Positions 1 to 7,344 of a stretch of 33,568 bases of DNA are shown piece after piece; the first letter of the stretch is position 1; each line of letters begins with the position of its first letter. A program made the translations under genes and the position numbers. Location of the stretch: positions 1 to 33,568 of the forward strand of contig NZ_SMRQ01000024.1 of NCBI RefSeq assembly GCF_004359965.1, read 5' to 3'. Origin of the DNA: Cognatilysobacter segetis (GTDB taxonomy: Bacteria; Pseudomonadota; Gammaproteobacteria; Xanthomonadales; Xanthomonadaceae). Below the pieces are notes generated by a model. The model worked only from the letters and a program-made list of their open reading frames with translations. It did no database searches and had not been told where the DNA came from.

Positions 1-173
1 TCCCCGTCGCGCGCCGTCCAGACCGCCTGGGCGCGGATGCCACTGCCCCGCAGCTGCCAGCGCCCGTCCGCGGCGACGGCCGCCGCCGCCGGGGTGCCGG
101 CCGCCGCCAGCCCGGCCGCCAGCGCGGCGACGGCGATCAGGGCGGCAGGCTCATAACGTGACGGGCTTCTCAT
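1..173 (-). CDS. Secreted hypothetical protein, N-terminal part only
   Basis: The minus strand is open from an ATG at 173 to the window edge, giving about 57 residues. The N-terminus has a short charged stretch (MRSPSRYEP) followed by a long Ala/Leu/Val/Ile run and small residues, as in a Sec signal peptide. The mature part would begin near residue 33-36 (around ADGRWQL). The rest of the gene lies left of the window, so its family cannot be named. It is divergent from the small plus-strand genes that start at 310. I see no strong Shine-Dalgarno sequence before the ATG, and a TAA stop lies just upstream. The signal peptide is the main evidence that this frame is real. Confidence 0.55.
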   Translation of the reverse strand, partial: MRSPSRYEPAALIAVAALAAGLAAAGTPAAAAVAADGRWQLRGSGIRAQAVWTARDG

Positions 174-309
174 TTACATGCGACCGTAGCGCGCCCACGT
201 TAAGAGCGCGCGGTCGTCCGACGGGCGGCGTTATCCGCGCCGTCACTCCCCCATGGCCCCTCGCTAACGGCCGTCCGCGGAGCATCGAAGGCCGACAACG
301 GAGGCCACG

Positions 310-525
310 ATGGGCACCAACATCCACGAGAAGCACCTGCGCGATTCCGGCCATTCCAACCCGCCGCCCGGTCCCGACAAGCTCGGCGGCGGCACCCATG
401 CGCTGCGCGCCGGCAAGGACGGCCCGACCCAGCGGAAGTCGGTCCAGCCCAAGGAACCGCCCACGCGCGACGAGGGCCGCGACGACCGCCGCAGCGGCAG
501 CGACAGCCACCGCGGCCGGAACTGA
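310..525 (+). CDS. Small hydrophilic hypothetical protein (71 aa)
   Basis: The gene starts at an ATG preceded by GGAGG at about 7 bases. The 71-residue product is rich in Gly, Pro, Asp, Arg and Lys, has no hydrophobic segment or cysteine, and should be largely disordered and soluble. The composition recalls hydrophilin-like stress proteins, but I recognise no family. The next small gene starts 10 bases after the stop, and its ribosome site (GAGGAGA) overlaps this gene's end, so the two are probably co-transcribed. The thioredoxin-like and dioxygenase genes follow with gaps of 3 and 1 bases. The good ribosome site and the tight spacing support it as a real gene. Confidence 0.65.
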   Translation: MGTNIHEKHLRDSGHSNPPPGPDKLGGGTHALRAGKDGPTQRKSVQPKEPPTRDEGRDDRRSGSDSHRGRN

Positions 526-535
526 GGAGACCGCC

Positions 536-724
536 ATGCGCACCGACCCCGCCGACCGCCGCGCCACCCAGAAGGAAGGCCGCAAGGACGAGGCCCGCGA
601 CCTCGACCGCCACGGCCAGACGATCTCGCCCGCCCATCGTCCGGAAGCCCAGGCCGAGGACGACGCGGCCGCCATCGACCGCGCGCACTCCCGCGATCCC
701 AACCTCGGCCGCGGGCACCACTGA
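536..724 (+). CDS. Small charged hypothetical protein (62 aa)
   Basis: This 62-residue protein starts at an ATG with GAGGAGA about 6 bases upstream. It is dominated by Asp, Arg, Ala and His, has no membrane segment, and ends in Gly-Arg-Gly-His-His. Lysine- and arginine-rich patches near residues 8-22 alternate with acidic ones, so a disordered or nucleic-acid-associated role is possible, but no function can be assigned. It lies 10 bases after the previous small gene and 3 bases before the thioredoxin-like gene, which fits a four-gene operon running to 1880. The reading frame is open further upstream, but no other start there has a ribosome site. Confidence 0.65.
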   Translation: MRTDPADRRATQKEGRKDEARDLDRHGQTISPAHRPEAQAEDDAAAIDRAHSRDPNLGRGHH

Positions 725-727
725 CGC

Positions 728-1054
728 ATGGCGATGAACCGCGCCTGGGCCGCGCCCGAGCCCGGCCGCGAGGCCGTGGATGCGATGCGCGGCCCCGTGC
801 TGCTGGAGTTCGGCACGCCCTGGTGCCCGCACTGCCTCGCTGCCGAACCGCTGCTGGCGCACGCGCTCTCGCAGCACGACGAGGTCGCGCACGTGCGCAT
901 CGAGGACGGTCGCGGTCGTCGCCTCGGGCGCTCGTTCGCGGTGAAGCTCTGGCCGACGTTCGTGCTGATGCGCGACGGCGTCGAGCAGGCCCGCGTCGTG
1001 CGCCCGCGTTCGCTGCGCGAGATCGAGGCGCTGTTCGACGAGGCGGGCGCCTGA
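728..1054 (+). CDS. Thioredoxin-family protein with CPHC active site
   Basis: The 108-residue product has the thioredoxin fold pattern: a strand (VLLEFGTPW), the active site W-C33-P-H-C36, and the cis-proline region (LWPTFVLM) that packs against it. The CPHC dipeptide is the one typical of oxidising DsbA-type enzymes, whereas classical thioredoxins have CGPC. There is no signal peptide, so the protein should be cytoplasmic and may act as a reductase or isomerase. It starts 3 bases after a small charged gene and ends 1 base before the PhyH-like dioxygenase, which suggests translational coupling. The ORF begins M-A-M, so the start could be either Met. Identification of the fold is secure; the substrate is unknown. 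Confidence 0.85.
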   Translation: MAMNRAWAAPEPGREAVDAMRGPVLLEFGTPWCPHCLAAEPLLAHALSQHDEVAHVRIEDGRGRRLGRSFAVKLWPTFVLMRDGVEQARVVRPRSLREIEALFDEAGA

Positions 1055-1055
1055 C

Positions 1056-1880
1056 ATGGCGCCCGACGCCGCATACGAGCCCGCGGACATCCTCGGCGGC
1101 CTGTACGGTCCCGGCATCATCGGCCTGAAGGGCGCATTCGACCGCGGGTTCGTGCAGCACCTGCGCGAAGACATCGACGCGCTGTTCGACGAGGCGCTGC
1201 GCATTCCCGGCGGCGCGGTGCCGCGCGGCCCGAGCCGCCACTACGTCGAGATCCACCCCGAGCGCCTGCGCGGCTTCGTCGAGCTGGTGACCCATCCGTG
1301 GATCGTCGCCGTCTGCGAGGCGGTGCTGGGGCCCGACTGGCGCCTCGTCGAGATCGGCTTCGACGTGCCCGGCCCCGGCGCGATGGACCAGCCCTGGCAT
1401 CGGGACTTTCCCTCGCCGGCGGCCACCCGCATCGGGCGACGCCTCGATTCACTGGCCTTCAACCTCACCACGGTCGACGTCACCGAGGCCATGGGGCCGT
1501 TCGAGATCGCGCCGGGCACGCAGTGGGACGCCGGCCTCGACTTCGACGGCGGCATGTTCCCGCCGCGCGCCCACTGGCCGCGCTACGAGGCCCGCGCCGA
1601 ACGCAAGCTGCCGCGCATGGGCGACGTGTCGGCGCGCTCGGCGCTGACGATCCATCGCGGCACCGCCAACCGCTCCACGCAGTCGCGCCCCGTGCTGGTG
1701 CTGGGCATGGACGCGCCCGACGCCGGCAACGCCGAGCGCCACGACCTGCAGGTCACGCGCGGTTACGCGGCGACGCTGCCGCCCGGCGTGCTGGCGCACA
1801 TGACCTGCCGCGTCGTCGACCGGCTCGAGCCGATCGTGCAGCTGCACCAGATCGAAGGCCTGCGCATGGGGCTGCCCTAG
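1056..1880 (+). CDS. Phytanoyl-CoA dioxygenase (PhyH)-like Fe(II)/2-oxoglutarate oxygenase
   Basis: The 274-residue protein carries the facial triad of the 2-oxoglutarate-dependent oxygenase fold: H115-R-D117 in PWHRDFPSP and a distal H200 in TIHRGTANRS. R211 (SRPVLVLG) sits where the 2-oxoglutarate carboxylate is bound. The stretch MGPFEIAPGTQWD near 146-158 matches the family's conserved Gly-Pro-hydrophobic-PGSH-like region. PhyH-type enzymes hydroxylate small molecules or acyl chains, and the substrate here cannot be read from sequence. It starts 1 base after the CPHC thioredoxin-like gene. Its TAG stop shares the palindrome CTAG (1877-1880) with the stop of the opposite-strand gene, so the two genes converge with overlapping stops. 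Confidence 0.85.
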   Translation: MAPDAAYEPADILGGLYGPGIIGLKGAFDRGFVQHLREDIDALFDEALRIPGGAVPRGPSRHYVEIHPERLRGFVELVTHPWIVAVCEAVLGPDWRLVEIGFDVPGPGAMDQPWHRDFPSPAATRIGRRLDSLAFNLTTVDVTEAMGPFEIAPGTQWDAGLDFDGGMFPPRAHWPRYEARAERKLPRMGDVSARSALTIHRGTANRSTQSRPVLVLGMDAPDAGNAERHDLQVTRGYAATLPPGVLAHMTCRVVDRLEPIVQLHQIEGLRMGLP

Positions 1881-2116
1881 CGCAGCGCCGCGACCGCGAG
1901 CGCCGCACGCCAGGCGAGCGGCCGCAGCAGGTAGGCCGCGAGGATCGCCACCGGGCACGCGCGTGCCCACGCCGACAGCCAGCGCATCGCCAGCCCGGCG
2001 TCGAGGCCGGTGTTGATCGCGGTGACCACGAGCGCGACGAATGCCGACATGCCGACGGCGAGGAAGCCGGGCAGCAGGCGCTGCGCACGGCGGAGCTGGG
2101 CGGGATCGGGGCTCAT
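1877..2116 (-). CDS. DUF2798-like small membrane protein (79 aa)
   Basis: The start is placed at the ATG at 2116; the frame is also open to a GTG at 2158. The product has two membrane spans, roughly 14-35 (LPGFLAVGMSAFVALVVTAINTG) and 47-68, joined by a short loop ending in Trp-Leu. The span pattern, the Asn-Thr-Gly after span 1 and the Ala-Cys-Pro-Val-Ala-like start of span 2 resemble the DUF2798 family, whose function is unknown. A -10-like box (minus-strand GACAAT, 2123-2128) lies 6 bases before the ATG with no Shine-Dalgarno sequence, consistent with a leaderless message. It is convergent with the dioxygenase gene. Confidence 0.65.
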   Translation of the reverse strand: MSPDPAQLRRAQRLLPGFLAVGMSAFVALVVTAINTGLDAGLAMRWLSAWARACPVAILAAYLLRPLAWRAALAVAALR

Positions 2117-2233
2117 ACGCGCATTGTCGGGCCATCGCGGCAGCGTGACGCCGCGCACGCGCCCGTCATCGCCATTACCGCCGCCTGACTCGCCACGGCA
2201 CGGAGTCAGGTTCCAGCCGGGAAGCGCTGCCTA

Positions 2234-2239
2234 GAGTCG
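2234..2239 (+). promoter_or_regulatory. -10-like box TAGAGT before the glycine-zipper gene
   Basis: TAGAGT lies 30 bases before the ATG at 2270 and fits the TAnnnT form that recurs before genes in this window. No convincing -35 hexamer is visible. This is a pattern match only. Confidence 0.3.
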
Positions 2240-2269
2240 GGCCATCCCCCGAGCCGACCCGAGGTCGCC

Positions 2270-2581
2270 ATGAAGAACGTCCGAAACATCCTCGCCGCCG
2301 CGCTCCTGGCCGGTGCCGTCGTCGCCCCGTCCGCGCAGGCCGCCACGCACTGCTACGACAAGGTCGTCTACCACAAGCGCCCGGTGAAGGATCCGCACCG
2401 CGTGACCGGCACCGCCATCGGCGCCGCGCTCGGCGGCCTGCTGGGCCACCAGGTCGGCGACGGCAAGGGCCGCGACCTCGCCACCGTCGGTGGTGCCGTC
2501 GCCGGCGGCGTCGCCGGCCACAAGATCCAGCGCCACCGCCAGGACCGCACGTACCGCGAGATCGTGCGCGTCTGCAACTGA
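2270..2581 (+). CDS. Glycine-zipper 2TM envelope protein (SlyB / 17-kDa antigen-like)
   Basis: The 103-residue precursor begins with a clear Sec signal peptide (MKNVRNILAAALLAGAVVAP, cleavage after AQA near residue 25). Residues about 43-83 contain a Gly/Ala-rich pair of segments with GxxxG spacing (TAIGAALGGLLGHQVGDG and TVGGAVAGGVAGHK), the hallmark of the glycine-zipper 2TM domain. Two cysteines, C28 and the penultimate C102, could form a disulfide. There is no lipobox, unlike SlyB itself, so the protein is probably periplasmic or inserted in the outer membrane. Family members influence envelope integrity and are often stress-induced. The gene stands alone, with GAGG 5 bases before the ATG. 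Confidence 0.8.
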   Translation: MKNVRNILAAALLAGAVVAPSAQAATHCYDKVVYHKRPVKDPHRVTGTAIGAALGGLLGHQVGDGKGRDLATVGGAVAGGVAGHKIQRHRQDRTYREIVRVCN

Positions 2582-2687
2582 TCGACCGCGTGCATGCGAC
2601 GGCCGGGCCTTCGGGTCCGGCCGTCGTCGTTTCCGGCGCCTGCACCGCGCCTGCGTACACTGCGCGCCCCGTTGCCAGGAGACCGGC

Positions 2688-3014
2688 GTGAGCGCCTATT
2701 CCGAGACCGCCGACGCGATCGTCGAGCACGCCGAGGCGATGACGCGGCTCGACGCGCGCCGGCTCGACGCCGCGGCCTTCGAAGCCGCCGTCGCCGAGCA
2801 CGTGCATGCCATCCGTGTGCTGGCGGTGTCGTATGTCGACCCGCTCGTCGACCGCGCGTTCTTCAAGGCGCTCAAGGCGGCGACGATGCGCGCGACCGGT
2901 GTGTTCGCGCACGTGCCCGAGGGCATCGCCGAGCTGCTGGTCGACACCGCGCGCGGGCAGGTGCAGGTCGCGTTGTGGAATGCGCGCGAGCTGCGCGAGG
3001 GCGGCCCGGCGTAG
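2688..3014 (+). CDS. Hypothetical alpha-helical protein (108 aa)
   Basis: The start is a GTG at 2688 preceded by AGGAGA at 6 bases; longer forms of the frame lack a ribosome site. A TACACT -10-like box lies at 2656-2661. The predicted product is helical, without signal peptide, membrane span or cysteine. It alternates acidic and hydrophobic residues (MSAYSETADAIVEHAEAMT and LLVDTARGQVQVALWNAREL), suggesting a small soluble helical bundle. I do not recognise a family. It ends 3 bases before the stop of the opposite-strand DUF488 gene. Confidence 0.65.
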   Translation: MSAYSETADAIVEHAEAMTRLDARRLDAAAFEAAVAEHVHAIRVLAVSYVDPLVDRAFFKALKAATMRATGVFAHVPEGIAELLVDTARGQVQVALWNARELREGGPA

Positions 3015-3017
3015 CGC

Positions 3018-3404
3018 CTACGCGATCGCCGCGCCGCGCTCGGCCAGCAGTTCGCGCAGGATCGAGCGGTGGCAGCGCGATTCGTCCGCGCAGTAGCAGC
3101 CGACCGAGAAGTCCGCCGTATGCGACAGCGCGGCCAGTGCATCCAGCACGTGACGCGCCTCGCCGCGCGCCATCTCGGCGCGATAGCGGCGCACGAACGT
3201 CGTCCACTCGCGCGGCGTGGTGCCTTCGAGCGCGAGCTTCACCGTCTCCGGCTGCGGCGCGAGCGTCGGCAGCCACGCGTCGTAGAAATCGCGCGTGGCG
3301 AATTCCTCCTTGCGAACGCCGCGCGGCGGCCGTCTCACGGTGCCGAGCCGCGTGCCCTCGCCGGGCGAGCGCGGCGAACCGAGTCGGACGATGCGGACGG
3401 CCAT
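3018..3404 (-). CDS. DUF488 family protein
   Basis: The 128-residue protein matches the DUF488 pattern: an N-terminal strand and Arg/Gly loop (RIVRLGSPR), the central F-Y-D-x-W-L-P segment near 40-46, and the C-terminal Cys cluster C103-Y-C105-A-D-E-S-R-C-H-R (103-113) that family members keep next to the final helix. The cysteines and the CHR suggest metal binding or nucleotide chemistry, but no biochemical role is established. The start at 3404 is chosen because homologues begin with this strand; the frame is open further upstream. It converges on the hypothetical gene at 2688-3014 with a 3-base gap. Confidence 0.8.
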   Translation of the reverse strand: MAVRIVRLGSPRSPGEGTRLGTVRRPPRGVRKEEFATRDFYDAWLPTLAPQPETVKLALEGTTPREWTTFVRRYRAEMARGEARHVLDALAALSHTADFSVGCYCADESRCHRSILRELLAERGAAIA

Positions 3405-3466
3405 GCGGCGCTCCGTGCAGGGGACGCGTCGATGCTCGCGCGCCCGCGCACCGAACGCCAGCCCCG

Positions 3467-3694
3467 TCACGCCGCGCGACGCCAGCCGTCGTCGGCCTCG
3501 CGCGGTGCGCGGCGGCGCTCGACCCCGACATAGGCGCGGCTGAGCACGGTCGGCAGGCGCAATGCGCGGGCGCGCCGCTGCGTGCGGCGCACGTCGTCGA
3601 GGCGTTCGCGACGCAGCGCGTCGGCGAGCAGGAAGAGGAGCGCGGACGCCAGCGCGAGCGTGAGCGCGGTACCGAAGATCATGAAGGCGGCCAT
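3467..3694 (-). CDS. Possible small membrane protein (75 aa)
   Basis: The frame starts at an ATG and opens with one long hydrophobic segment (residues 1-24, MAAFMIFGTALTLALASALL) followed by a strongly basic cytoplasmic tail rich in Arg, a layout common for small inner-membrane proteins. No Shine-Dalgarno sequence is obvious, and the tail resembles the Arg-rich noise typical of GC-rich non-coding frames. It fills most of the 402-base gap between the DUF488 and MFS genes; the remainder (3695-3806) shows nothing recognisable. I cannot name a family. The signal-anchor segment is the only positive evidence. Confidence 0.4.
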   Translation of the reverse strand: MAAFMIFGTALTLALASALLFLLADALRRERLDDVRRTQRRARALRLPTVLSRAYVGVERRRAPREADDGWRRAA

Positions 3695-3806
3695 GGCGGA
3701 AAGCGGGGGAAACGTGCCGGGACGACACCTTCATTCCGATGCGTGACGCGTGCCGAAGGTTGCATCGATACGCCCCACCGTGCCATCGGTCATGCAAGCG
3801 GCCGCG

Positions 3807-5309
3807 TCATGCCGCGCGTCGCTCGGGGCCGCGCTGCCGCCGCCGTTCCTGGATCAGCCGGCCGGCGGGAAACGCGACGGCCGCGCGCAACCCCGCCACC
3901 GTCGATGCATTGCGCACGCCACGGCGCGCGACGTTGAGCACGTGCTGCAGCATCTCGCGGCGCGGCACTTCGCCCGCCTCGCGCACCAGCGACAGCCGGT
4001 GCAGCGAGTACAAGCCGATCACCGCCGAGATCAGGAAGAAGAACTGCCACCAGCCGACCGACAGCGTGACGAGGTCGAGCGCGCCGGTCGGCGAGCGCCA
4101 GTCGATTGAAAACCGCAGCTGCCGCTTTTCGAAGAAGCTCGCGAACAGGCTGCCCAGCAGCGGCGCCGTGCCGGCGGCGAGCGCGGTAACGAGCGCGTTC
4201 GTGGCGATGTACGCCGTGGCGCGGCCGCGCGGCGCGAGCTTCAGTCCGATCGCGCTCGAGGCCAGCGCGACGCCCGCCGACGTCATGCCCATCAGCACGT
4301 GGAGCACGGTCAGGTAGGCGAGGGTCCAGCCCGGCGGGCCGATCTGTCCCGCGAGTGCCATCGCCGCCACGCAGCCGATGAACGCGGGCGCCGCGAAGCT
4401 CAGCACCGTCTTGTGCGTGAACCGGTCCGACAGCCGGCCCCAGCCGCGCAGCACGACGATGTTCGCGAGCTGGCTGACGATGCTCATCACCAGCACCAGG
4501 CCCGCCGACAGCCCGAGCTGCCGGATCATGTAGACGCTGAAGAACGGCGCGGCGAGGTTGACCGCGAACTGCCACGACGCGAAGAAGCGGATCAGCCGCA
4601 CGAAGCCCGGATCGCGCATCGGTTCGAGCAGCAGGCGGCCGAGGCGCCGGCCCTCGACCGCGGGCGGCATCGCCGGCTCCGGCACGCGCGACAGCTGCCA
4701 CGTGCTGACCAGGCTCGACAGGAAGCCGATACCGTACAGCGCCGCGAACGCGACCGGGCTGCCGCCGCCGCGCCCGGTGGGATCGCTGAACTGTAGCGCC
4801 GCGGCCGCGGCCGCAGTGCCGGCGATGCCGAGCGCCGTCGCCCAGATCGTGCGTCGCGCGAAGAACACGCCGAGCTTGGCTTCGGGGATCAGGTCGCGGA
4901 TCCACGAATTCCACGCGCAGCCCGCCACCGCGTTGAGCCCGCAGTGCACCGTCTCCCCGAGCACGAGCAATGCGAGCGCCATGCGCCGGTCGGGCAGGAA
5001 GCCGAGCGCCGCCATCAGCGGCAAGGCCAGCCGCGCCACGAACAGGCTGACGATCGCGACGCGACGCCGCGAGCGCAGGCGCTCGAGCAGTGCCACCGCG
5101 GGTGCCTGCAGCAACTGCGTGAGGAACGGGATCGCCGCGAGCACGCCGATCACCGTCGACGACGCGCCGAGCATCAGCGCGTAGGCCACGAGCACGACGC
5201 CGCTGTTGAGCGTGCCGACGATGGTGGCGAAGGCGGCGTCGAACATGAGGCGCCGGCCGCCTTCGCGCAGCTGCGTGGGAGCGATGTCGGCGGCGGGCAG
5301 GGCGGGCAT
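3807..5309 (-). CDS. Major facilitator superfamily transporter
   Basis: The 500-residue protein has about 12 hydrophobic spans and a motif-A-like loop (GWGRLSDRFTHK, 289-300) in the second half, as in MFS carriers. The first half has the W-N-S-W-I-R-D-L-I-P segment (133-142) and an FFARR loop, seen in a subgroup of uncharacterised bacterial MFS proteins. It should be an inner-membrane transporter; the substrate cannot be inferred. A basic C-terminal tail of about 60 residues extends beyond the last span and is unusually long. The gene is monocistronic as far as can be seen, facing away from aidB across a 405-base gap. Confidence 0.85.
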   Translation of the reverse strand: MPALPAADIAPTQLREGGRRLMFDAAFATIVGTLNSGVVLVAYALMLGASSTVIGVLAAIPFLTQLLQAPAVALLERLRSRRRVAIVSLFVARLALPLMAALGFLPDRRMALALLVLGETVHCGLNAVAGCAWNSWIRDLIPEAKLGVFFARRTIWATALGIAGTAAAAAALQFSDPTGRGGGSPVAFAALYGIGFLSSLVSTWQLSRVPEPAMPPAVEGRRLGRLLLEPMRDPGFVRLIRFFASWQFAVNLAAPFFSVYMIRQLGLSAGLVLVMSIVSQLANIVVLRGWGRLSDRFTHKTVLSFAAPAFIGCVAAMALAGQIGPPGWTLAYLTVLHVLMGMTSAGVALASSAIGLKLAPRGRATAYIATNALVTALAAGTAPLLGSLFASFFEKRQLRFSIDWRSPTGALDLVTLSVGWWQFFFLISAVIGLYSLHRLSLVREAGEVPRREMLQHVLNVARRGVRNASTVAGLRAAVAFPAGRLIQERRRQRGPERRAA

Positions 5310-5587
5310 CGTGGCGGCATGCGCTGCGGGCGGCCCAGCGGACCAGATGCCGCGTGACGGATCGATGGGCCGCTTGCCGGACGGCGCGTCGCGGCCGCGC
5401 GGCCGGTCCCACCCGCAACACGCTGCGATGCGCCGACGCGATGCGCACCGCGAGCCCGCGGGCCGGTGCCTTCATCGTCGCGCGACGGCGCATGCGGCAT
5501 TCCTGCCGCATGACGCCCCGATACATCGCGCCGCGCCGCCTCGACGGCACCCGATCGCCACACCTCAGCGCGCGCCGGCTCAAGCGG

Positions 5588-5662
5588 ATGCGGCGGCGCT
5601 TCACGCGCCTGGTGCTCCTGGCCGGCACCTGCCTGCTCACCGCGGCCTGCGTACTGCGCTGA
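5588..5662 (+). CDS. Possible mini-lipoprotein (24 aa)
   Basis: From an ATG at 5588 the frame encodes a basic N-region (MRRRFTR), a hydrophobic core (LVLLAGTCLL) and a lipobox-like LTAAC, then only three residues (VLR) before the stop. If processed, it would leave a lipidated tetrapeptide, as for very small lysis- or LptM-like lipoproteins. A longer form could start at 5510. No good ribosome site is seen, and a lipobox this close to the stop could be chance in GC-rich sequence. It sits 52 bases upstream of aidB on the same strand. Confidence 0.3.
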   Translation: MRRRFTRLVLLAGTCLLTAACVLR

Positions 5663-5682
5663 CGCGCCCGGGCGCGAGCGTC

Positions 5683-5688
5683 TAGCAT
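5683..5688 (+). promoter_or_regulatory. -10-like box TAGCAT ahead of aidB
   Basis: TAGCAT lies 26 bases before the aidB ATG at 5715 and matches TAnnnT. No Ada-box-like element can be asserted from the sequence, so regulation by alkylation damage is not shown here. Confidence 0.35.
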
Positions 5689-5714
5689 CGCGGCATTCCC
5701 GGCCGGGCCTGCCC

Positions 5715-7343
5715 ATGGACCACGCTCCGTTCGAGACGCATGCGGTGGAGAACACGCCGCCCGAGTTGGCGCCGCGCGACCTGTGGCGCGACGACGCCGC
5801 CCTGCGCGAGGCCGTCCAGCGCGAAGGCGCTGCCGCGCAGATCGCTGCGCTCGCACGCTACGGCGCGCTCGCCGGCGATGCGCTCTACGCGCTCGGCTTC
5901 GACGCCAACCGCGATCGCCCGCGCCTGCGCACGCACGATGCGCGCGGCCATCGCATCGATCGCGTCGAGTTCCATCCGGCCTACCACGCGCTGATGGACG
6001 CGGCGATCGCGCACGGCGTCGCCGGTCTGTCCTGGCGCGACGGCGCGGCCGGTTCGCACGCCGCGCGCGCCGCGCTCAGCTACCTGCACCACCAGGCCGA
6101 TGCCGGCACCAGCTGCCCGCTGACGATGACGCATGCCGCGGTGCCCGTGCTGCGCCGCGAACCGGCGTTGCGCGACTGGGCCGACAAGGCGGCCGCGTTC
6201 GACTACGACGGCCGCGACGTGCCGATCGCCGACAAGCGTGGCGTGACGCTCGGCATGGGCATGACCGAGAAGCAGGGCGGCAGCGACGTGCGCGGCAACG
6301 CCACGGTGGCGACGCCGCAGGCCGATGGCAGCTACGCACTCGTCGGCCACAAGTGGTTCTTCTCCGCGCCGATGTCCGACGGCTTCCTCGTGCTCGCGCA
6401 GGCACCCGGCGGGCTCACCTGCCTGCTGATGCCGCGCCGCCTGCCGGAGGGCGAAAAGAACGCATTCCGCCTGATGCGGCTGAAGGACAAGCTCGGGGAC
6501 TGGAGCAACGCGTCGTCGGAGGTCGAATTCACCGGTGCGACGGCGCACCGCATCGGCGACGAGGGCCGGGGCATCGCGACCATCCTCGAGATGGTCATGC
6601 TCACGCGGCTGGACTGCATGCTCGGCGCCGCCGCCGAGATGCGCATGGCGCTCGCGCAGGCGGTGCACCACGCACGCCACCGCGTCGCGTTCGGCGCGCG
6701 GCTGGTGGACCAGCCGCTGATGCGCAACGTGCTGGCCGATCTCGCGATCGAGGTGGAGGCCGCCGTCGCGCTGGCCATGCGCGTGGCGGGCGCGGTCGAT
6801 CGCGCCCCGCACGATGCACGCGAGGCTGCGTTCGCGCGCATCGGCACCGCGATCGGCAAGTTCTGGCTGTGCAAGCGCGCACCGGTGGCGGTGAACGAGG
6901 CGCAGGAGTGCCTCGGCGGCGCCGGCTATGTCGAGGAGTCGATCCTGCCGCGCCTGTACCGGCAGGCGCCGCTCAATTCGATCTGGGAGGGCAGCGGCAA
7001 CGTGCAGTGCCTCGACGTGCTGCGTGCGCTGGCGCGCGAGCCGGCCACCGTGGAGGCGCTGCGCGCCGAGCTCGACGCGGCCACGGGCATCGACGCGCGC
7101 TTCGACGCCGCGATGGCGGCGTTGCCCGCCGCGCTCGCCGCACCCGAGCCCGCGACGGCGCGGCGGCTCGTCGAGACGCTGGCGCTCGCGCTTCAGGCCG
7201 CCGTGCTGCTGCGCGCGCGCTCGCCGCTCGCGGCGGATTTCGTCGCCAGCCGCATCGCCGAGCCGCACCGCATGGCGTTCGGCACGCTGCCGTACGCCGT
7301 CGACACCGGTGCCGCGATCGAGCGCGTGCTGCCGCGCGACTGA
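5715..7343 (+). CDS. aidB: AidB-like acyl-CoA dehydrogenase-family flavoprotein
   Basis: The 542-residue protein follows E. coli AidB almost block for block: the N-terminal VENTPPEL segment, the WEEDA-like SWRDGAAGS region, CPLTMTHAAVP (134-144), GMGMTEKQGGSDV (180-192) around the flavin, GHKWFFSAPMSD (211-222), and the catalytic-base loop NSIWEGSGN (421-429). AidB binds FAD and DNA, is part of the adaptive response to alkylation in E. coli, and has weak isovaleryl-CoA dehydrogenase activity. The length matches the family. The gene is alone between the MFS gene and a CDF transporter, and no ada or alkB gene is in the window. Identity is firm; induction by alkylation here is inference. Confidence 0.92.
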   Translation: MDHAPFETHAVENTPPELAPRDLWRDDAALREAVQREGAAAQIAALARYGALAGDALYALGFDANRDRPRLRTHDARGHRIDRVEFHPAYHALMDAAIAHGVAGLSWRDGAAGSHAARAALSYLHHQADAGTSCPLTMTHAAVPVLRREPALRDWADKAAAFDYDGRDVPIADKRGVTLGMGMTEKQGGSDVRGNATVATPQADGSYALVGHKWFFSAPMSDGFLVLAQAPGGLTCLLMPRRLPEGEKNAFRLMRLKDKLGDWSNASSEVEFTGATAHRIGDEGRGIATILEMVMLTRLDCMLGAAAEMRMALAQAVHHARHRVAFGARLVDQPLMRNVLADLAIEVEAAVALAMRVAGAVDRAPHDAREAAFARIGTAIGKFWLCKRAPVAVNEAQECLGGAGYVEESILPRLYRQAPLNSIWEGSGNVQCLDVLRALAREPATVEALRAELDAATGIDARFDAAMAALPAALAAPEPATARRLVETLALALQAAVLLRARSPLAADFVASRIAEPHRMAFGTLPYAVDTGAAIERVLPRD

Positions 7344-7344
7344 G

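Larger units (their letters stand above)
5310..5714. other. Intergenic region between divergent MFS and aidB genes
   Basis: This 405-base gap between two divergent genes must hold both promoters. Apart from the possible mini-lipoprotein frame at 5588-5662 and a TAGCAT box at 5683-5688 ahead of aidB, I see no RNA gene, strong hairpin or repeat. Longer frames across it are Arg/Ala-rich and look non-coding. Confidence 0.4.

Noticed and set aside
3790-5856. A 688-residue minus-strand frame overlapping the MFS gene
   Set aside because: It is Arg/Ala-rich, lacks domains, and runs over a well-supported transporter gene in another frame; open frames of this size arise by chance at this GC content.
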